From: an uncultured Parabacteroides sp.
GTDB taxonomy: Bacteria > Bacteroidota > Bacteroidia > Bacteroidales > Tannerellaceae
NCBI GenBank assembly: GCA_944325335.1
Contig: CALUZR010000004.1
Span: forward strand, 35,782 to 99,781
Direction of reading: 5' to 3'
Length of the DNA stretch: 64,000 nucleotides
Under the pieces are notes generated by a model, which was not told the DNA's origin, searched no databases, and was given only the letters and a program-made list of their open reading frames with translations. Numbering within the stretch: the first letter of the stretch is position 1; each line of letters starts with the position of its first letter. The position numbers and the translations under genes are program-made. Positions 26,196-36,589 of the stretch are shown piece by piece.

Positions 26196-27314
26196 CTAAT
26201 CAAACCGATTGGCAAGGAATAGATCGTCCCCAAAAGGAAGGTAAAGCTGTTTGGCAGAGGATGAAGAAGACTCCTGGACATCTGGAACCGGATTGGAGAC
26301 GGAAAGTCCGATGAGCCGCACGGGATGATCCGCATAAGCTACTTGCGTCAGGAGTTTTTTGGCCAAGGGGAGGATTTGCTCGAGGCTCATCAAGGGTTGT
26401 TTTATGCTGATGCTGCGGGTGATTTGCTCGAAATCGCCAAATTTGATCTTGAGTGTAAGTGTATTTCCCTTAAACTCTTTTCGGGAGATGCGGTTTACTA
26501 ATTCCACCGCCACGTGATAAAGCTCGATTATCATGCTGGAAGAGGCGGTGATGTCGCGCTCGAGTGTTTTCTCGCAGCCGATAGATTTCCGGATGCGCAT
26601 CGCCTCTACAGGACGGTCGTCCTCTCCCCGCGCGAAGTGATAATAGATCGCTCCCGCCTTGCCGAACTGACGGGTGAGCATCGCCAGTGAGCAATCCCGT
26701 AGCTGCGCACCATTGTAAATACCCAACTGATGCATCTTCCGAGCCGTCACCGGACCGACTCCCCAAAAAGACTCGATGGGCAAGCGGGCGATAAAATCCA
26801 ACGCCTGTGACGGATGGATGGTACACAAGCCGTCCGGTTTGCGGTAGTCTGACGCGATCTTGGCCAAGAACTTATTATATGACACACCCGCTGATGCGAC
26901 CAAGTGACATCGCTCGCGTATTTTCGCCTTGATTTCCTTGGCTATATCTACGGCCAATTCGATATGCGGCTTGTTTTCCGTCACATCGAGGAAAGCTTCA
27001 TCCAATGAAATAGGTTCGATGATATCTGTATATTCATGAAATATCTCCTGTATCTCGGCGGAAACACCCTTATAAACGTCTATCCTTCCCGGTATGAAAA
27101 TCAACTCAGGACAGAGCTTCTTGGCACGAAGGGAAGGCATGGCTGAACGAACCCCAAACTTCCGAGCTTCATAACTGGCCGCCGCGACAACGCCCCGTTT
27201 CTCCGCATGCCCTACGGCAATGGGCTTTCCCTTCAGCGCTGGATTGTCCCGCTGTTCGATAGAAGCATAAAAAGCATCCATGTCGATATGTATGATTTTC
27301 CGTAACGCATCCAT
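26196..27314 (-). CDS. dinB: DNA polymerase IV (Y-family translesion polymerase)
   Basis: A 372-residue Y-family polymerase that copies damaged DNA. It opens with HIDMDAFYASIEQRDNP (metal-binding Asp and the FY steric-gate region) and has PISLDEAFLDVTE (catalytic Asp-Glu), a thumb GVGPVTARKMHQLGI (helix-hairpin-helix) and a little-finger domain. The C-terminal LYLPFGDDLF resembles a beta-clamp-binding peptide (QLxLPF-like). A -7 box lies 8-15 bp upstream; no SOS box was recognised. Confidence 0.96.
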   Translation of the reverse strand: MDALRKIIHIDMDAFYASIEQRDNPALKGKPIAVGHAEKRGVVAAASYEARKFGVRSAMPSLRAKKLCPELIFIPGRIDVYKGVSAEIQEIFHEYTDIIEPISLDEAFLDVTENKPHIELAVDIAKEIKAKIRERCHLVASAGVSYNKFLAKIASDYRKPDGLCTIHPSQALDFIARLPIESFWGVGPVTARKMHQLGIYNGAQLRDCSLAMLTRQFGKAGAIYYHFARGEDDRPVEAMRIRKSIGCEKTLERDITASSSMIIELYHVAVELVNRISRKEFKGNTLTLKIKFGDFEQITRSISIKQPLMSLEQILPLAKKLLTQVAYADHPVRLIGLSVSNPVPDVQESSSSSAKQLYLPFGDDLFLANRFD

Positions 27315-27321
27315 TGCGAGG

Positions 27322-27329
27322 CAAAATTA
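27322..27329 (-). promoter_or_regulatory. Possible -7 box for dinB
   Basis: Minus strand TAATTTTG fits TAnnTTTG but is only 7 bp from the start codon, which would give a very short leader. Confidence 0.35.
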
Positions 27330-27394
27330 CATAAAATCAGAAATGCAGATATCGACCTTATCATTTTTTTCCATACGCATATAGCTGCCAGCTC

Positions 27395-27425
27395 TTGCTT
27401 ATTTCAAATATTTTCCGTTCCTTTG
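27395..27425 (+). promoter_or_regulatory. Probable promoter of the thiamin operon
   Basis: -33 TTG (27395-27397) and -7 TTCCTTTG (27418-27425, one mismatch to TAnnTTTG), 20 bp apart, placed just before the riboswitch. Confidence 0.5.
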
Positions 27426-27435
27426 CCGTACGAAA

Positions 27436-27520
27436 ACAAAGGGGTGCTTTCCTCTCGTCATACGGAAAGCTGAGATCATACCCTCGCACCTGATGCAGTT
27501 CGTACTGCCGTAGGGATTGT
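27436..27520 (+). ncRNA. TPP (thiamin pyrophosphate) riboswitch
   Basis: Conserved THI-element segments occur in order: GGGGTGC (27441-27447), GCTGAGATCATACCC (27469-27483), ACCTGATGCAGTTCGTACTG (27488-27507) and TAGGGA (27511-27516). The aptamer lies about 90 nt upstream of thiS and is expected to switch the thi operon off when TPP is plentiful. The segment between aptamer and thiS was not folded in detail. Confidence 0.95.
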
Positions 27521-27605
27521 TTAAGAAGGCTACGCGGATATCCACTCCACTTTCCTACCCCAGAAAAGCTCCTCTTTGTGATTCGGATCAATAATTTGAA
27601 AGGAA

Positions 27606-27806
27606 ATGAGAATCAAAGTAAACAACAAAGAAACGGAGCTTCCCGAAGCAAGCACATTACAACAAGTCGCCGAGACGCTGGCACTTCCTGCACGGGGTGT
27701 GGCGATGGCCGTTAATAATCGCATGGTGCCGCGCGCAGAATGGCCGACGCGTATCATCTGCGAAAACGATTCACTGGTCGTCATTAAGGCGGCTTGCGGA
27801 GGATAA
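27606..27806 (+). CDS. thiS: Sulfur carrier protein ThiS
   Basis: A 66-residue ubiquitin-fold protein ending in the required Gly-Gly (KAACGG). Its C-terminus is adenylated by ThiF and thiocarboxylated, then gives sulfur to ThiG for thiazole synthesis. First gene of the operon, 30 bp before thiG. Confidence 0.95.
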   Translation: MRIKVNNKETELPEASTLQQVAETLALPARGVAMAVNNRMVPRAEWPTRIICENDSLVVIKAACGG

Positions 27807-27835
27807 ATTGATAATTAATAATCGTAATTCATAAA

Positions 27836-30336
<2,501 letters not shown>

Positions 30337-30346
30337 AAACACAGAG

Positions 30347-30405
30347 GCACGGAGGCACTGAGCATATCTTGTGTCAAAAGACTCTGAGACACAGCGTCTC
30401 CGTGC
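30347..30405 (+). terminator. Terminator-like hairpin inside the thi operon (thiC-thiH)
   Basis: Stem GCACGGAG (30347-30354) / CTCCGTGC (30398-30405) followed by TTTTAATTT. Inner segments CACTGAG/CTCTGAG are direct copies and do not pair. It would lower thiH-thiF expression relative to thiSGC. Confidence 0.65.
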
Positions 30406-30425
30406 TTTTAATTTAAAATAGAAAT

Positions 30426-31553
30426 ATGTTTTCAGAAGAATTAGAAAAGATAGATTGGGACTTGACGACGTCAGCCATTGCGTCGAAGACCGAGATGGAC
30501 GTCCGGAGAGCCCTATCCAAGTCCCATTTGGACGTCGATGATTTCATGGCGCTTATTTCTCCGGCCGCCGAGCCTTTCCTGGAGACCATGGCGCAATTAA
30601 GTTATAAATATACACGCGAGCGGTTCGGCAATACGATGTCTATGTTTGTCCCGCTCTATATCACAAACTCTTGTACGAACTCGTGCGTCTACTGCGGCTT
30701 TCACATTAGCAATCCAATGAAACGCACGATCCTGACGGAGGAAGAAATCGTGAATGAATACCGTGCGATCAAAAAATTGGCGCCTTTCGATAACCTTCTC
30801 CTCGTCACCGGCGAAAATCCAGCCAAAGCAGGCGTCCCTTACATCGCCCGCGCGCTCGATTTGGCCAAACCTTATTTCGCGAACCTCAAAATCGAGGTGA
30901 TGCCACTCTCTACAGATGAATATAAAGAGCTCACACACCACGGGATGAATGGCGTAATCTGTTTTCAAGAGACCTATCACAAAGCGAACTACAACATTTA
31001 TCACCCGAAAGGCATGAAATCCAAATTTGATTGGCGCGTAAACGGTTTTGACCGCATGGGGCAAGCCGGTGTGCATAGCATTGGCATGGGGGTACTCATC
31101 GGGCTTGAAAAAGAATGGCGCACAGACGTCACGATGATGGCCTATCACCTGAGGTACCTTCAGAAACATTACTGGAAAACGAAATATAGCTTCAATTTCC
31201 CTCGCATGCGTCCCTCGGAGAATGGAGGTTTTCAGCCGAACGTCGTCATGTCGGATCGGGAGCTTGCCCAGCTCACCTTCGCGACGCGCATCTTCGATCA
31301 CGACGTCGATATCTCCTATTCGACACGTGAAAGTGCGGATTTTCGCGATCACATGGCCCCGTTAGGCGTTACTACCATGAGTGCAGAGAGTAAAACCGAA
31401 CCGGGAGGGTATTATTCTTATCCGCAAACCTTGGAGCAGTTCCATGTGAGCGACGAACGTACCGCGAAAGAGGTCACAGCCGCCCTCAAAGGCGTCGGAA
31501 TCGAACCGGTATGGAAAGATTGGGACCAGTCGTTCGACTTAATGAAAAATTAA
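30426..31553 (+). CDS. thiH: 2-iminoacetate synthase ThiH
   Basis: A 375-residue radical-SAM tyrosine lyase that supplies dehydroglycine for thiazole synthesis, used instead of ThiO in anaerobes. The cluster motif is CTNSCVYC (within TNSCTNSCVYCGF, about residue 95), followed by VTGENPAKAGVPY, GVICFQETYH and FPRMRPSENG. It is 2 bp upstream of thiF. Confidence 0.95.
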   Translation: MFSEELEKIDWDLTTSAIASKTEMDVRRALSKSHLDVDDFMALISPAAEPFLETMAQLSYKYTRERFGNTMSMFVPLYITNSCTNSCVYCGFHISNPMKRTILTEEEIVNEYRAIKKLAPFDNLLLVTGENPAKAGVPYIARALDLAKPYFANLKIEVMPLSTDEYKELTHHGMNGVICFQETYHKANYNIYHPKGMKSKFDWRVNGFDRMGQAGVHSIGMGVLIGLEKEWRTDVTMMAYHLRYLQKHYWKTKYSFNFPRMRPSENGGFQPNVVMSDRELAQLTFATRIFDHDVDISYSTRESADFRDHMAPLGVTTMSAESKTEPGGYYSYPQTLEQFHVSDERTAKEVTAALKGVGIEPVWKDWDQSFDLMKN

Positions 31554-31555
31554 GG

Positions 31556-32254
31556 ATGACACATAAAGATTTGGAACGATATTCCAGACAGGTCATGCTC
31601 CCGGAGATAGGCGAAGCGGGCCAGCAGCGCCTGCGCGAGGCCCGGGTGCTGGTCGTGGGTGTCGGCGGACTTGGCTCCCCCATCGCGCTCTATTTGGCGG
31701 CTGCCGGCGTGGGATGTTTGGGACTGATAGACGACGACACGGTGAGCGAGAGCAATCTGCAGCGCCAAGTGCTCTATACGGAGGATGAAATCGGAAAGCC
31801 AAAGGTCCACTGCGCCGCGCGGAGGCTGAAGGCATTGAATGGAGACCTCCAGGTGGACGAATATCCGCTCCGCATGGTCAAGCAAATCGCGCCGCGCATC
31901 ATCCGGCACTATGATATCGTGGTGGACGGGACGGACAACTTCGAGACGCGCTATCTCTTGAGCGATGAAACCGCCCAGTGGGGAAAACCATACGTTTATG
32001 GCGCCATTCGCGAGTTCGAGGGGCAAGTTTCGGTCTTTAATCTTTCACCGGGACGCACCTATCGCGCGCTCTTCCCCGAGGAGGAGAGCGGGACGCCTTC
32101 GCCGAAGGGTGTGATGGGCGTCTTGCCGGGTGTCGTGGGCTGCGTGGAGGCTGCGGAGGTCATCAAACTCATTACCGGATGCGGCACACCGCTCGACGGA
32201 CGTCTCTGGACGATCGACTTGCTCACCCTACAGAGCCACACCCTTTCCTATTAA
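31556..32254 (+). CDS. thiF: ThiF/MoeB-family adenylyltransferase
   Basis: 232 residues from the ATG at 31556 (MTHKDLERYSRQVMLPE), just after the thiH stop; the longer frame from 31511 would overlap thiH. It has the nucleotide-binding motif VGVGGLGSPIALYLAAAGVG and SESNLQRQVLY. It should adenylate the ThiS C-terminus. The two Cys-x-x-Cys zinc pairs usual in E. coli ThiF and MoeB are absent: the first place reads TYRALFP and the second SPKGVMG. The late Cys in PGVVGCVEAAE is kept. No thiE or thiD follows; a terminator does. Confidence 0.88.
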   Translation: MTHKDLERYSRQVMLPEIGEAGQQRLREARVLVVGVGGLGSPIALYLAAAGVGCLGLIDDDTVSESNLQRQVLYTEDEIGKPKVHCAARRLKALNGDLQVDEYPLRMVKQIAPRIIRHYDIVVDGTDNFETRYLLSDETAQWGKPYVYGAIREFEGQVSVFNLSPGRTYRALFPEEESGTPSPKGVMGVLPGVVGCVEAAEVIKLITGCGTPLDGRLWTIDLLTLQSHTLSY

Positions 32255-32271
32255 ACCTGTTTACGAAGCAC

Positions 32272-32330
32272 AGAGCCGCAGCGGCATGGGGTCTTCCTGA
32301 AAACCTCCCCACGCTCCTGCGGCTCTTTCT
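32272..32330 (+). terminator. Terminator of the thiamin operon
   Basis: Stem AGAGCCGCAG (32272-32281) / CTGCGGCTCT (32317-32326) followed by TTTCTTT. Confidence 0.8.
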
Positions 32331-32423
32331 TTGCCCCTATCCCACCTGTTTTTTCAGCGTGTGAAGTTTTCATTTATTACCTGCAAACAAAAATTTGTCG
32401 GTTTTTTACTTTATAATTTAGTT

Positions 32424-32841
32424 AGAAAACGTCGCACACGTGTGGGCTTCTTTCTTATTGAATTGGAAAAGAAGCCACACGTGTGGGCTTCTTCCTTGTT
32501 GAATTATAAGAGAAGAATTTAATGATTTCTTCTTTTCTAACTATACCAGAGAAGAAGATTTCGTTGATTTCTTCTTTTCTAATTTAACCGGAAACTTACT
32601 TTTTTATGATTTGATACTTTCTTGTATTACTGGAAACTTACTTTTTTATGATTTGATACTTTCTTGTATTATTGGAAACTTACTTTTTTATGATTTTGAA
32701 CTTTCTTGTATTATTGGAAACATATCTTTTTATGATTTGAAACTTTCATGTATTATATGAAATCTACTTTTTAATGATTTGAGACTTTCAAGCACAACAA
32801 GGAGTGGTCATTTTTATGATTTGTGGTTTTCCAATAGAAAA
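32424..32841. repeat. Tandem array, 41-42-bp period, 10 units with changing sequence
   Basis: Unit starts are at 32424, 32465, 32506, 32548, 32590, 32632, 32674, 32716, 32758 and 32800. The first two are palindromes around CACACGTGTG, the next two are AGAAGAA/TTCTTCT-type, and the next four are near-identical GGAAACTTAC-TTTTTTATGATTTG units; the last two are decayed. Sequence changes stepwise while the spacing is held. It occupies the 669-bp convergent gap between thiF and phnW, which otherwise holds two terminators and no gene. Confidence 0.9.
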
Positions 32842-32852
32842 AGAAACAATAA

Positions 32853-32892
32853 ACGCGAGGAATTTCACCTAACAAGATGAAAAACCTCGCGT
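32853..32892 (-). terminator. Terminator of the phosphonate operon
   Basis: Stem ACGCGAGG (32853-32860) / CCTCGCGT (32885-32892); on the minus strand it is followed by TTTATTGTTTCTTTTT. Confidence 0.75.
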
Positions 32893-32923
32893 CGTTTTAT
32901 GGAGTTCAAGCCTTCAGGCAGGA

Positions 32924-34015
32924 TTAGCTGCGCACTTCGCGAATCGCTTGAAGCAACCGACGGATATCGTCGGGGTAAATGTCACCAATATTCCCTATCC
33001 GGAAAGTATCTGCATCTGAAATTTTACCCGGGTAGATTACAAATCCTTTTGCTTTAAGCCGGTTGTAGAAATCGGTGAAGTCAAAGTCTGCTTCAGGGTA
33101 ATAGAAGGACGTGATGATGCATCCTTGCTTGTCGTCAGACAACAAAGTTTGGAATCCGAGCTCCCGCATTCCATCGACAAGCACGCGATGGTTCTCGGCA
33201 TAGCGTCTGTGGCGAGCGGCAATGCCCCCTTCGGCCTTCAGCTCCTGCATGGCCTGATAGAAGGCGCGCACCACGTGTGTGGGCGAAGTAAAGCGCCATT
33301 TGCCGTGTCCCTTCTCCATGGTTTCCCATTGAGCATAAATATCAAGCGACAGCGAGCGCGCGTTGCCCTTTGTGGCCAACATTTTATCCTTCTTTGCGAT
33401 GATGAAGCCGAATCCGGGAACACCTTGAATGCACTTATTGGCGCTGCTGACCAGGAAATCGATACCTAAGCCTTTCACATCGATGGGCACGCCTGCAAAA
33501 CTGCTCATGGCATCTACAATGAATGTAATTCCCCGTCCCCGGATGACTTCGGAAACCTCCTCGATACGATTTAAGAGTCCCGTAGTCGTTTCGCTATGCA
33601 CCATCGAGAGATGCGTGACGTCCGGATTGGCTTCCAAAGCTTCCCGGGCCACCTCGCCCGTTACCAGTTCAGTTTCACTGAGCGAAACCATGACGTAATT
33701 AATATGATAGTAATCCGCAATCTGTGCCATGCGTTTGCCATAGGCTCCATTGGCCAAGATCAATAGCTTATCTTGCGGGCGGACGGTTGCCCCGATCGTG
33801 GCTTCCACGCAATAGGTGCCGCTGCCCTGTAAAAGGACCGTAGTATATTCCGATTCGTCCAGGCCGGCGATTCCAAGTAAATCATGCCGTAACGGCGTGA
33901 CGATTCCTTCGTTATAATCTTTATCCCAAGTGCACCAGTCTTGGAGCATAGCCTTCCGAACTGTCTCGGAAGTGCTCAAGGGACCAGGTGTAAGCAACAA
34001 ATAGTTTCTCTCCAT
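32924..34015 (-). CDS. phnW: 2-Aminoethylphosphonate-pyruvate transaminase
   Basis: A 363-residue PLP enzyme of the class V aminotransferase fold that moves the amino group of 2-aminoethylphosphonate to pyruvate, giving phosphonoacetaldehyde and alanine. It begins LLTPGPLSTSETVR, has VDAMSSFAGVPID and the PLP-lysine region SSANKCIQGVPGFGF (about residue 194). It is last in an operon with phnX and a transporter, so the direction is catabolic. Confidence 0.95.
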   Translation of the reverse strand: MERNYLLLTPGPLSTSETVRKAMLQDWCTWDKDYNEGIVTPLRHDLLGIAGLDESEYTTVLLQGSGTYCVEATIGATVRPQDKLLILANGAYGKRMAQIADYYHINYVMVSLSETELVTGEVAREALEANPDVTHLSMVHSETTTGLLNRIEEVSEVIRGRGITFIVDAMSSFAGVPIDVKGLGIDFLVSSANKCIQGVPGFGFIIAKKDKMLATKGNARSLSLDIYAQWETMEKGHGKWRFTSPTHVVRAFYQAMQELKAEGGIAARHRRYAENHRVLVDGMRELGFQTLLSDDKQGCIITSFYYPEADFDFTDFYNRLKAKGFVIYPGKISDADTFRIGNIGDIYPDDIRRLLQAIREVRS

Positions 34016-34050
34016 AATAAATCTACTTTTAATGACTTTATTGTTCGTTA

Positions 34051-34833
34051 TTAACCTAATGATTCGAGGTAGGCAGGGAGTTCGGTGATGCTGTTTAACA
34101 CCGCATCAGCGCCAGCGGCCAACATGCGGGACTGGACCTCCTCCATGCGACGATTTAACTCCTCCGGAGCCAATGCCAAGGTCTCCGCTTCAGTCAATCC
34201 CATTTCATTGCTTCCCAAGATGATTCCAACGGACTTCACTTTGGCATTCACACCCTCTTTGATGTCGGCAATCGTATCGCCGCACTTCACCACATAGTCT
34301 ACGGAAGGTATCTCCAGGTCGATCATGTTCTGGTAAATCATATAGGGATTCGGACGCCCGCCTGGGAGATTATCCGACGTTACGCAATTGTCCACCCGGT
34401 ACCCGCGAGCCTCGGCCGCCGGGATGACAATGTCCATCATCTGACGCGTATAGCCCGTAGTCGAACCGATCTTGATGCCAGACGCACGGAGCGTCTCCAT
34501 AGTCTCCACGACACCCGGAATCGGGTCTGCGTATTGTGCCAATGTATCAAAGAGGATTTGCTGGAAATCGGCGTAACGTCCCTGGACGTCCTCCTCAGTG
34601 TAATCCCGGCCATATTTAGCCTGAAAAGCCGTCCGCACGCGCTCCAGGTTGAACAGGGCACGTATCTCTTCAATCTTCGTAAGTCCCATGTACATGCGAG
34701 TCTCCTCAGCTGTCACAGGCACGCCAATCGCCTGAAAAGATTCGATAAAAGCAGCCACTGGAGCAAAGCAGCCGTAGTCGACAGTCGTTCCGGCCCAATC
34801 CATAATGACGCATTTGATGTTTTTTACCTTCAT
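34051..34833 (-). CDS. phnX: Phosphonoacetaldehyde hydrolase (phosphonatase)
   Basis: A 260-residue HAD-superfamily enzyme that breaks the C-P bond of phosphonoacetaldehyde to acetaldehyde and phosphate. The nucleophile is Asp12 in MDWAGTTVDYG (phosphonatases have Ala at +2), the Schiff-base lysine is Lys53 in YMGLTKIEEIR, and the later motifs are STTGYTRQMMD and KCGDTIADIKEG. It is 35 bp from phnW and from the transporter. Confidence 0.95.
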   Translation of the reverse strand: MKVKNIKCVIMDWAGTTVDYGCFAPVAAFIESFQAIGVPVTAEETRMYMGLTKIEEIRALFNLERVRTAFQAKYGRDYTEEDVQGRYADFQQILFDTLAQYADPIPGVVETMETLRASGIKIGSTTGYTRQMMDIVIPAAEARGYRVDNCVTSDNLPGGRPNPYMIYQNMIDLEIPSVDYVVKCGDTIADIKEGVNAKVKSVGIILGSNEMGLTEAETLALAPEELNRRMEEVQSRMLAAGADAVLNSITELPAYLESLG

Positions 34834-34868
34834 TGTTTCTTCAATTAATCTGTTATTATCTCGTTTAT

Positions 34869-36158
34869 TTACTTATATTCATATGAAAGAGCTGCGGAGC
34901 CCTCCGTTGCACGTTGACGGACGCGTTGTTGGGCCAACCAAGCCAAGGCGCCACCAAAAAGCAGGCAACAAACCCCACAAAGTATCGTCACCATGATATT
35001 ATAGAACCCGATCCAATCCAACTCTGTCACGAAAAGCTCTTTAAATACCAACACAGCCACTGTCCCTACGTATCCGACAAAATCAATCGTCACGATAAAG
35101 AACCCCACATTTCCGCGGATATGGAAACAGGACACGAACCGCTCGAAGAAAAGAGTTTGAAAACTCAAATAGACAATATACAACCCCAAACTCTGCGAGA
35201 ACATCCATGCCAACGGAGAGAGTTGCAACTCCTCATAAAACCGAGCCACTCCAGCCAAGGCGGCACTGCCCACGATGACCATTCCGAGCAGCAAATATAG
35301 TACTTTTTCATGATCACGTATCAGTGAAATCAGGATAAACAATCCTAAAATAAGCAACGTCACCACGCCATCTACCCCACTGATTGCCCAAGCCGAAAAC
35401 TGTGTGGTGTCGACTAAATTCACCAAAAAGTCCTCTTTAATATCACGCACGACCGTTATAAATAGGTTCGCAATAAACAACATCGTCAAAACGGGAGCAA
35501 AACGCATCAAAATGTCACGTCGCTGATGTGCATCCATCGGCACACGGGCCGAGCAACAACGCACATCTTCCTGTGTAGGTTCAGGCAAGCAATTGAGCGC
35601 ATACGCCAACGCCACAAGGAAAAACAAGGCAATACCGCCAATCACCGCAGGCATCCAAAATGCGCTCACGCCCCAACTATTCATTACATATAATCCCGCG
35701 GACTTTGCAAAACCGGAACTGAAAGCAATGCTAATCCCCATGATGCTCGCCAAGATGCCACTCACCCGTCGTCCTTCGATAAAACTAAAAATGACACCCC
35801 ACATGCACCCCAACGCCAATCCATTGAAGAATAAAGCCAAGATATTATAAGGTTCCGGCAACATCGCAAAGCCTAACAAGGCCGCCTCTGCCAGCAAACC
35901 CGAAGCCGCAATGAAACGGAAACGATGTTCGCGCTTCATTTCCGAAACCAACTTGATGCCAATGAATTTAGATAACACATAACCCGCAATTTGGATAATG
36001 CTCGCGGCCGTTTTATAGTCCATGCCCAAGAACTCCATCCCGTCGAACGTAGCCGCCGTAAACGGTTTCCGAAGCGCATAAACCAATGCGTAAGAGAGCA
36101 AAGCCGCACCGCCTGCCCACAGGATAAATAAGATGTTGGATAATTTTCCTCGTTCCAT
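34869..36158 (-). CDS. DUF5690/MFS-type transporter, probably for 2-aminoethylphosphonate
   Basis: A 429-residue integral membrane protein with about 12 hydrophobic segments (for example FILWAGGAALLSYALVYAL and VVTLLILGLFILISLI) and a short cytoplasmic loop near residue 200. It resembles the DUF5690 group, itself MFS-like. Being the first gene of a three-gene operon with phnX and phnW, it is probably the uptake route for 2-aminoethylphosphonate; this is inferred from position. No ABC phosphonate importer (PhnCDE) is present. Confidence 0.75.
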   Translation of the reverse strand: MERGKLSNILFILWAGGAALLSYALVYALRKPFTAATFDGMEFLGMDYKTAASIIQIAGYVLSKFIGIKLVSEMKREHRFRFIAASGLLAEAALLGFAMLPEPYNILALFFNGLALGCMWGVIFSFIEGRRVSGILASIMGISIAFSSGFAKSAGLYVMNSWGVSAFWMPAVIGGIALFFLVALAYALNCLPEPTQEDVRCCSARVPMDAHQRRDILMRFAPVLTMLFIANLFITVVRDIKEDFLVNLVDTTQFSAWAISGVDGVVTLLILGLFILISLIRDHEKVLYLLLGMVIVGSAALAGVARFYEELQLSPLAWMFSQSLGLYIVYLSFQTLFFERFVSCFHIRGNVGFFIVTIDFVGYVGTVAVLVFKELFVTELDWIGFYNIMVTILCGVCCLLFGGALAWLAQQRVRQRATEGSAALSYEYK

Positions 36159-36196
36159 TTTTCTGAGATTCTACTCTGTTTGTTCTTTTCTGGGCG

Positions 36197-36204
36197 CAAA
36201 AGTA
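36197..36204 (-). promoter_or_regulatory. -7 box for the phosphonate operon
   Basis: Minus strand TACTTTTG fits TAnnTTTG, 38 bp upstream of the transporter start; the -33 box is unclear. Confidence 0.5.
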
Positions 36205-36358
36205 GTATGCCCATGTTTCAGAAAAATGTAGACCAAGTGAAGGAGGCGTGACGAATCTATTTCATTTTTTATTACAAGCAAGCCGGGCAAAAATGCCAGA
36301 TACCTTAGACAAACTTGCATAAACCCGACCAAAAATCCAAAACATCCGGGAAAAGTTC

Positions 36359-36440
36359 TATCTTTAACCTGCAGATATATATCTTTAGGTTGAAGATATG
36401 TATCTTTAAGCTGCAGATATGTATCTTTAGCCTAAAGATA
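36359..36440. repeat. Four TATCTTTAG-type palindromes spaced exactly 21 bp, symmetric as a whole
   Basis: Palindromes of 19 bp are centred at 36368, 36389, 36410 and 36431. Outside them GGAAAAGTTC (36349-36358) and GAACTTTTCC (36441-36450) form a perfect inverted repeat about the same overall centre (36399.5), so the whole block from 36349 to 36450 is one dyad. It shares sequence with the arrays at 734-752 and 7105-7165. It lies in the divergent 431-bp gap 36159-36589 upstream of the efflux operon; no gene is seen there. Confidence 0.9.
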
Positions 36441-36589
36441 GAACTTTTCCAGGGAGGAAAGAAGTTTTCGTAAGGCAGGAAAGGAAATAGGTCCGGCTAT
36501 TAGTTGAATTAATTCAATAAATCTTTTTGTGGGAAACATTTATATTTGTCCGATTGTTATTTAATTGTACGAAAAAACAGCATATAGCA

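Noticed and set aside
31511..31555. A longer N-terminus for thiF
   Set aside because: It would overlap the end of thiH and adds residues unlike the family; ATG 31556 gives the normal N-terminus.
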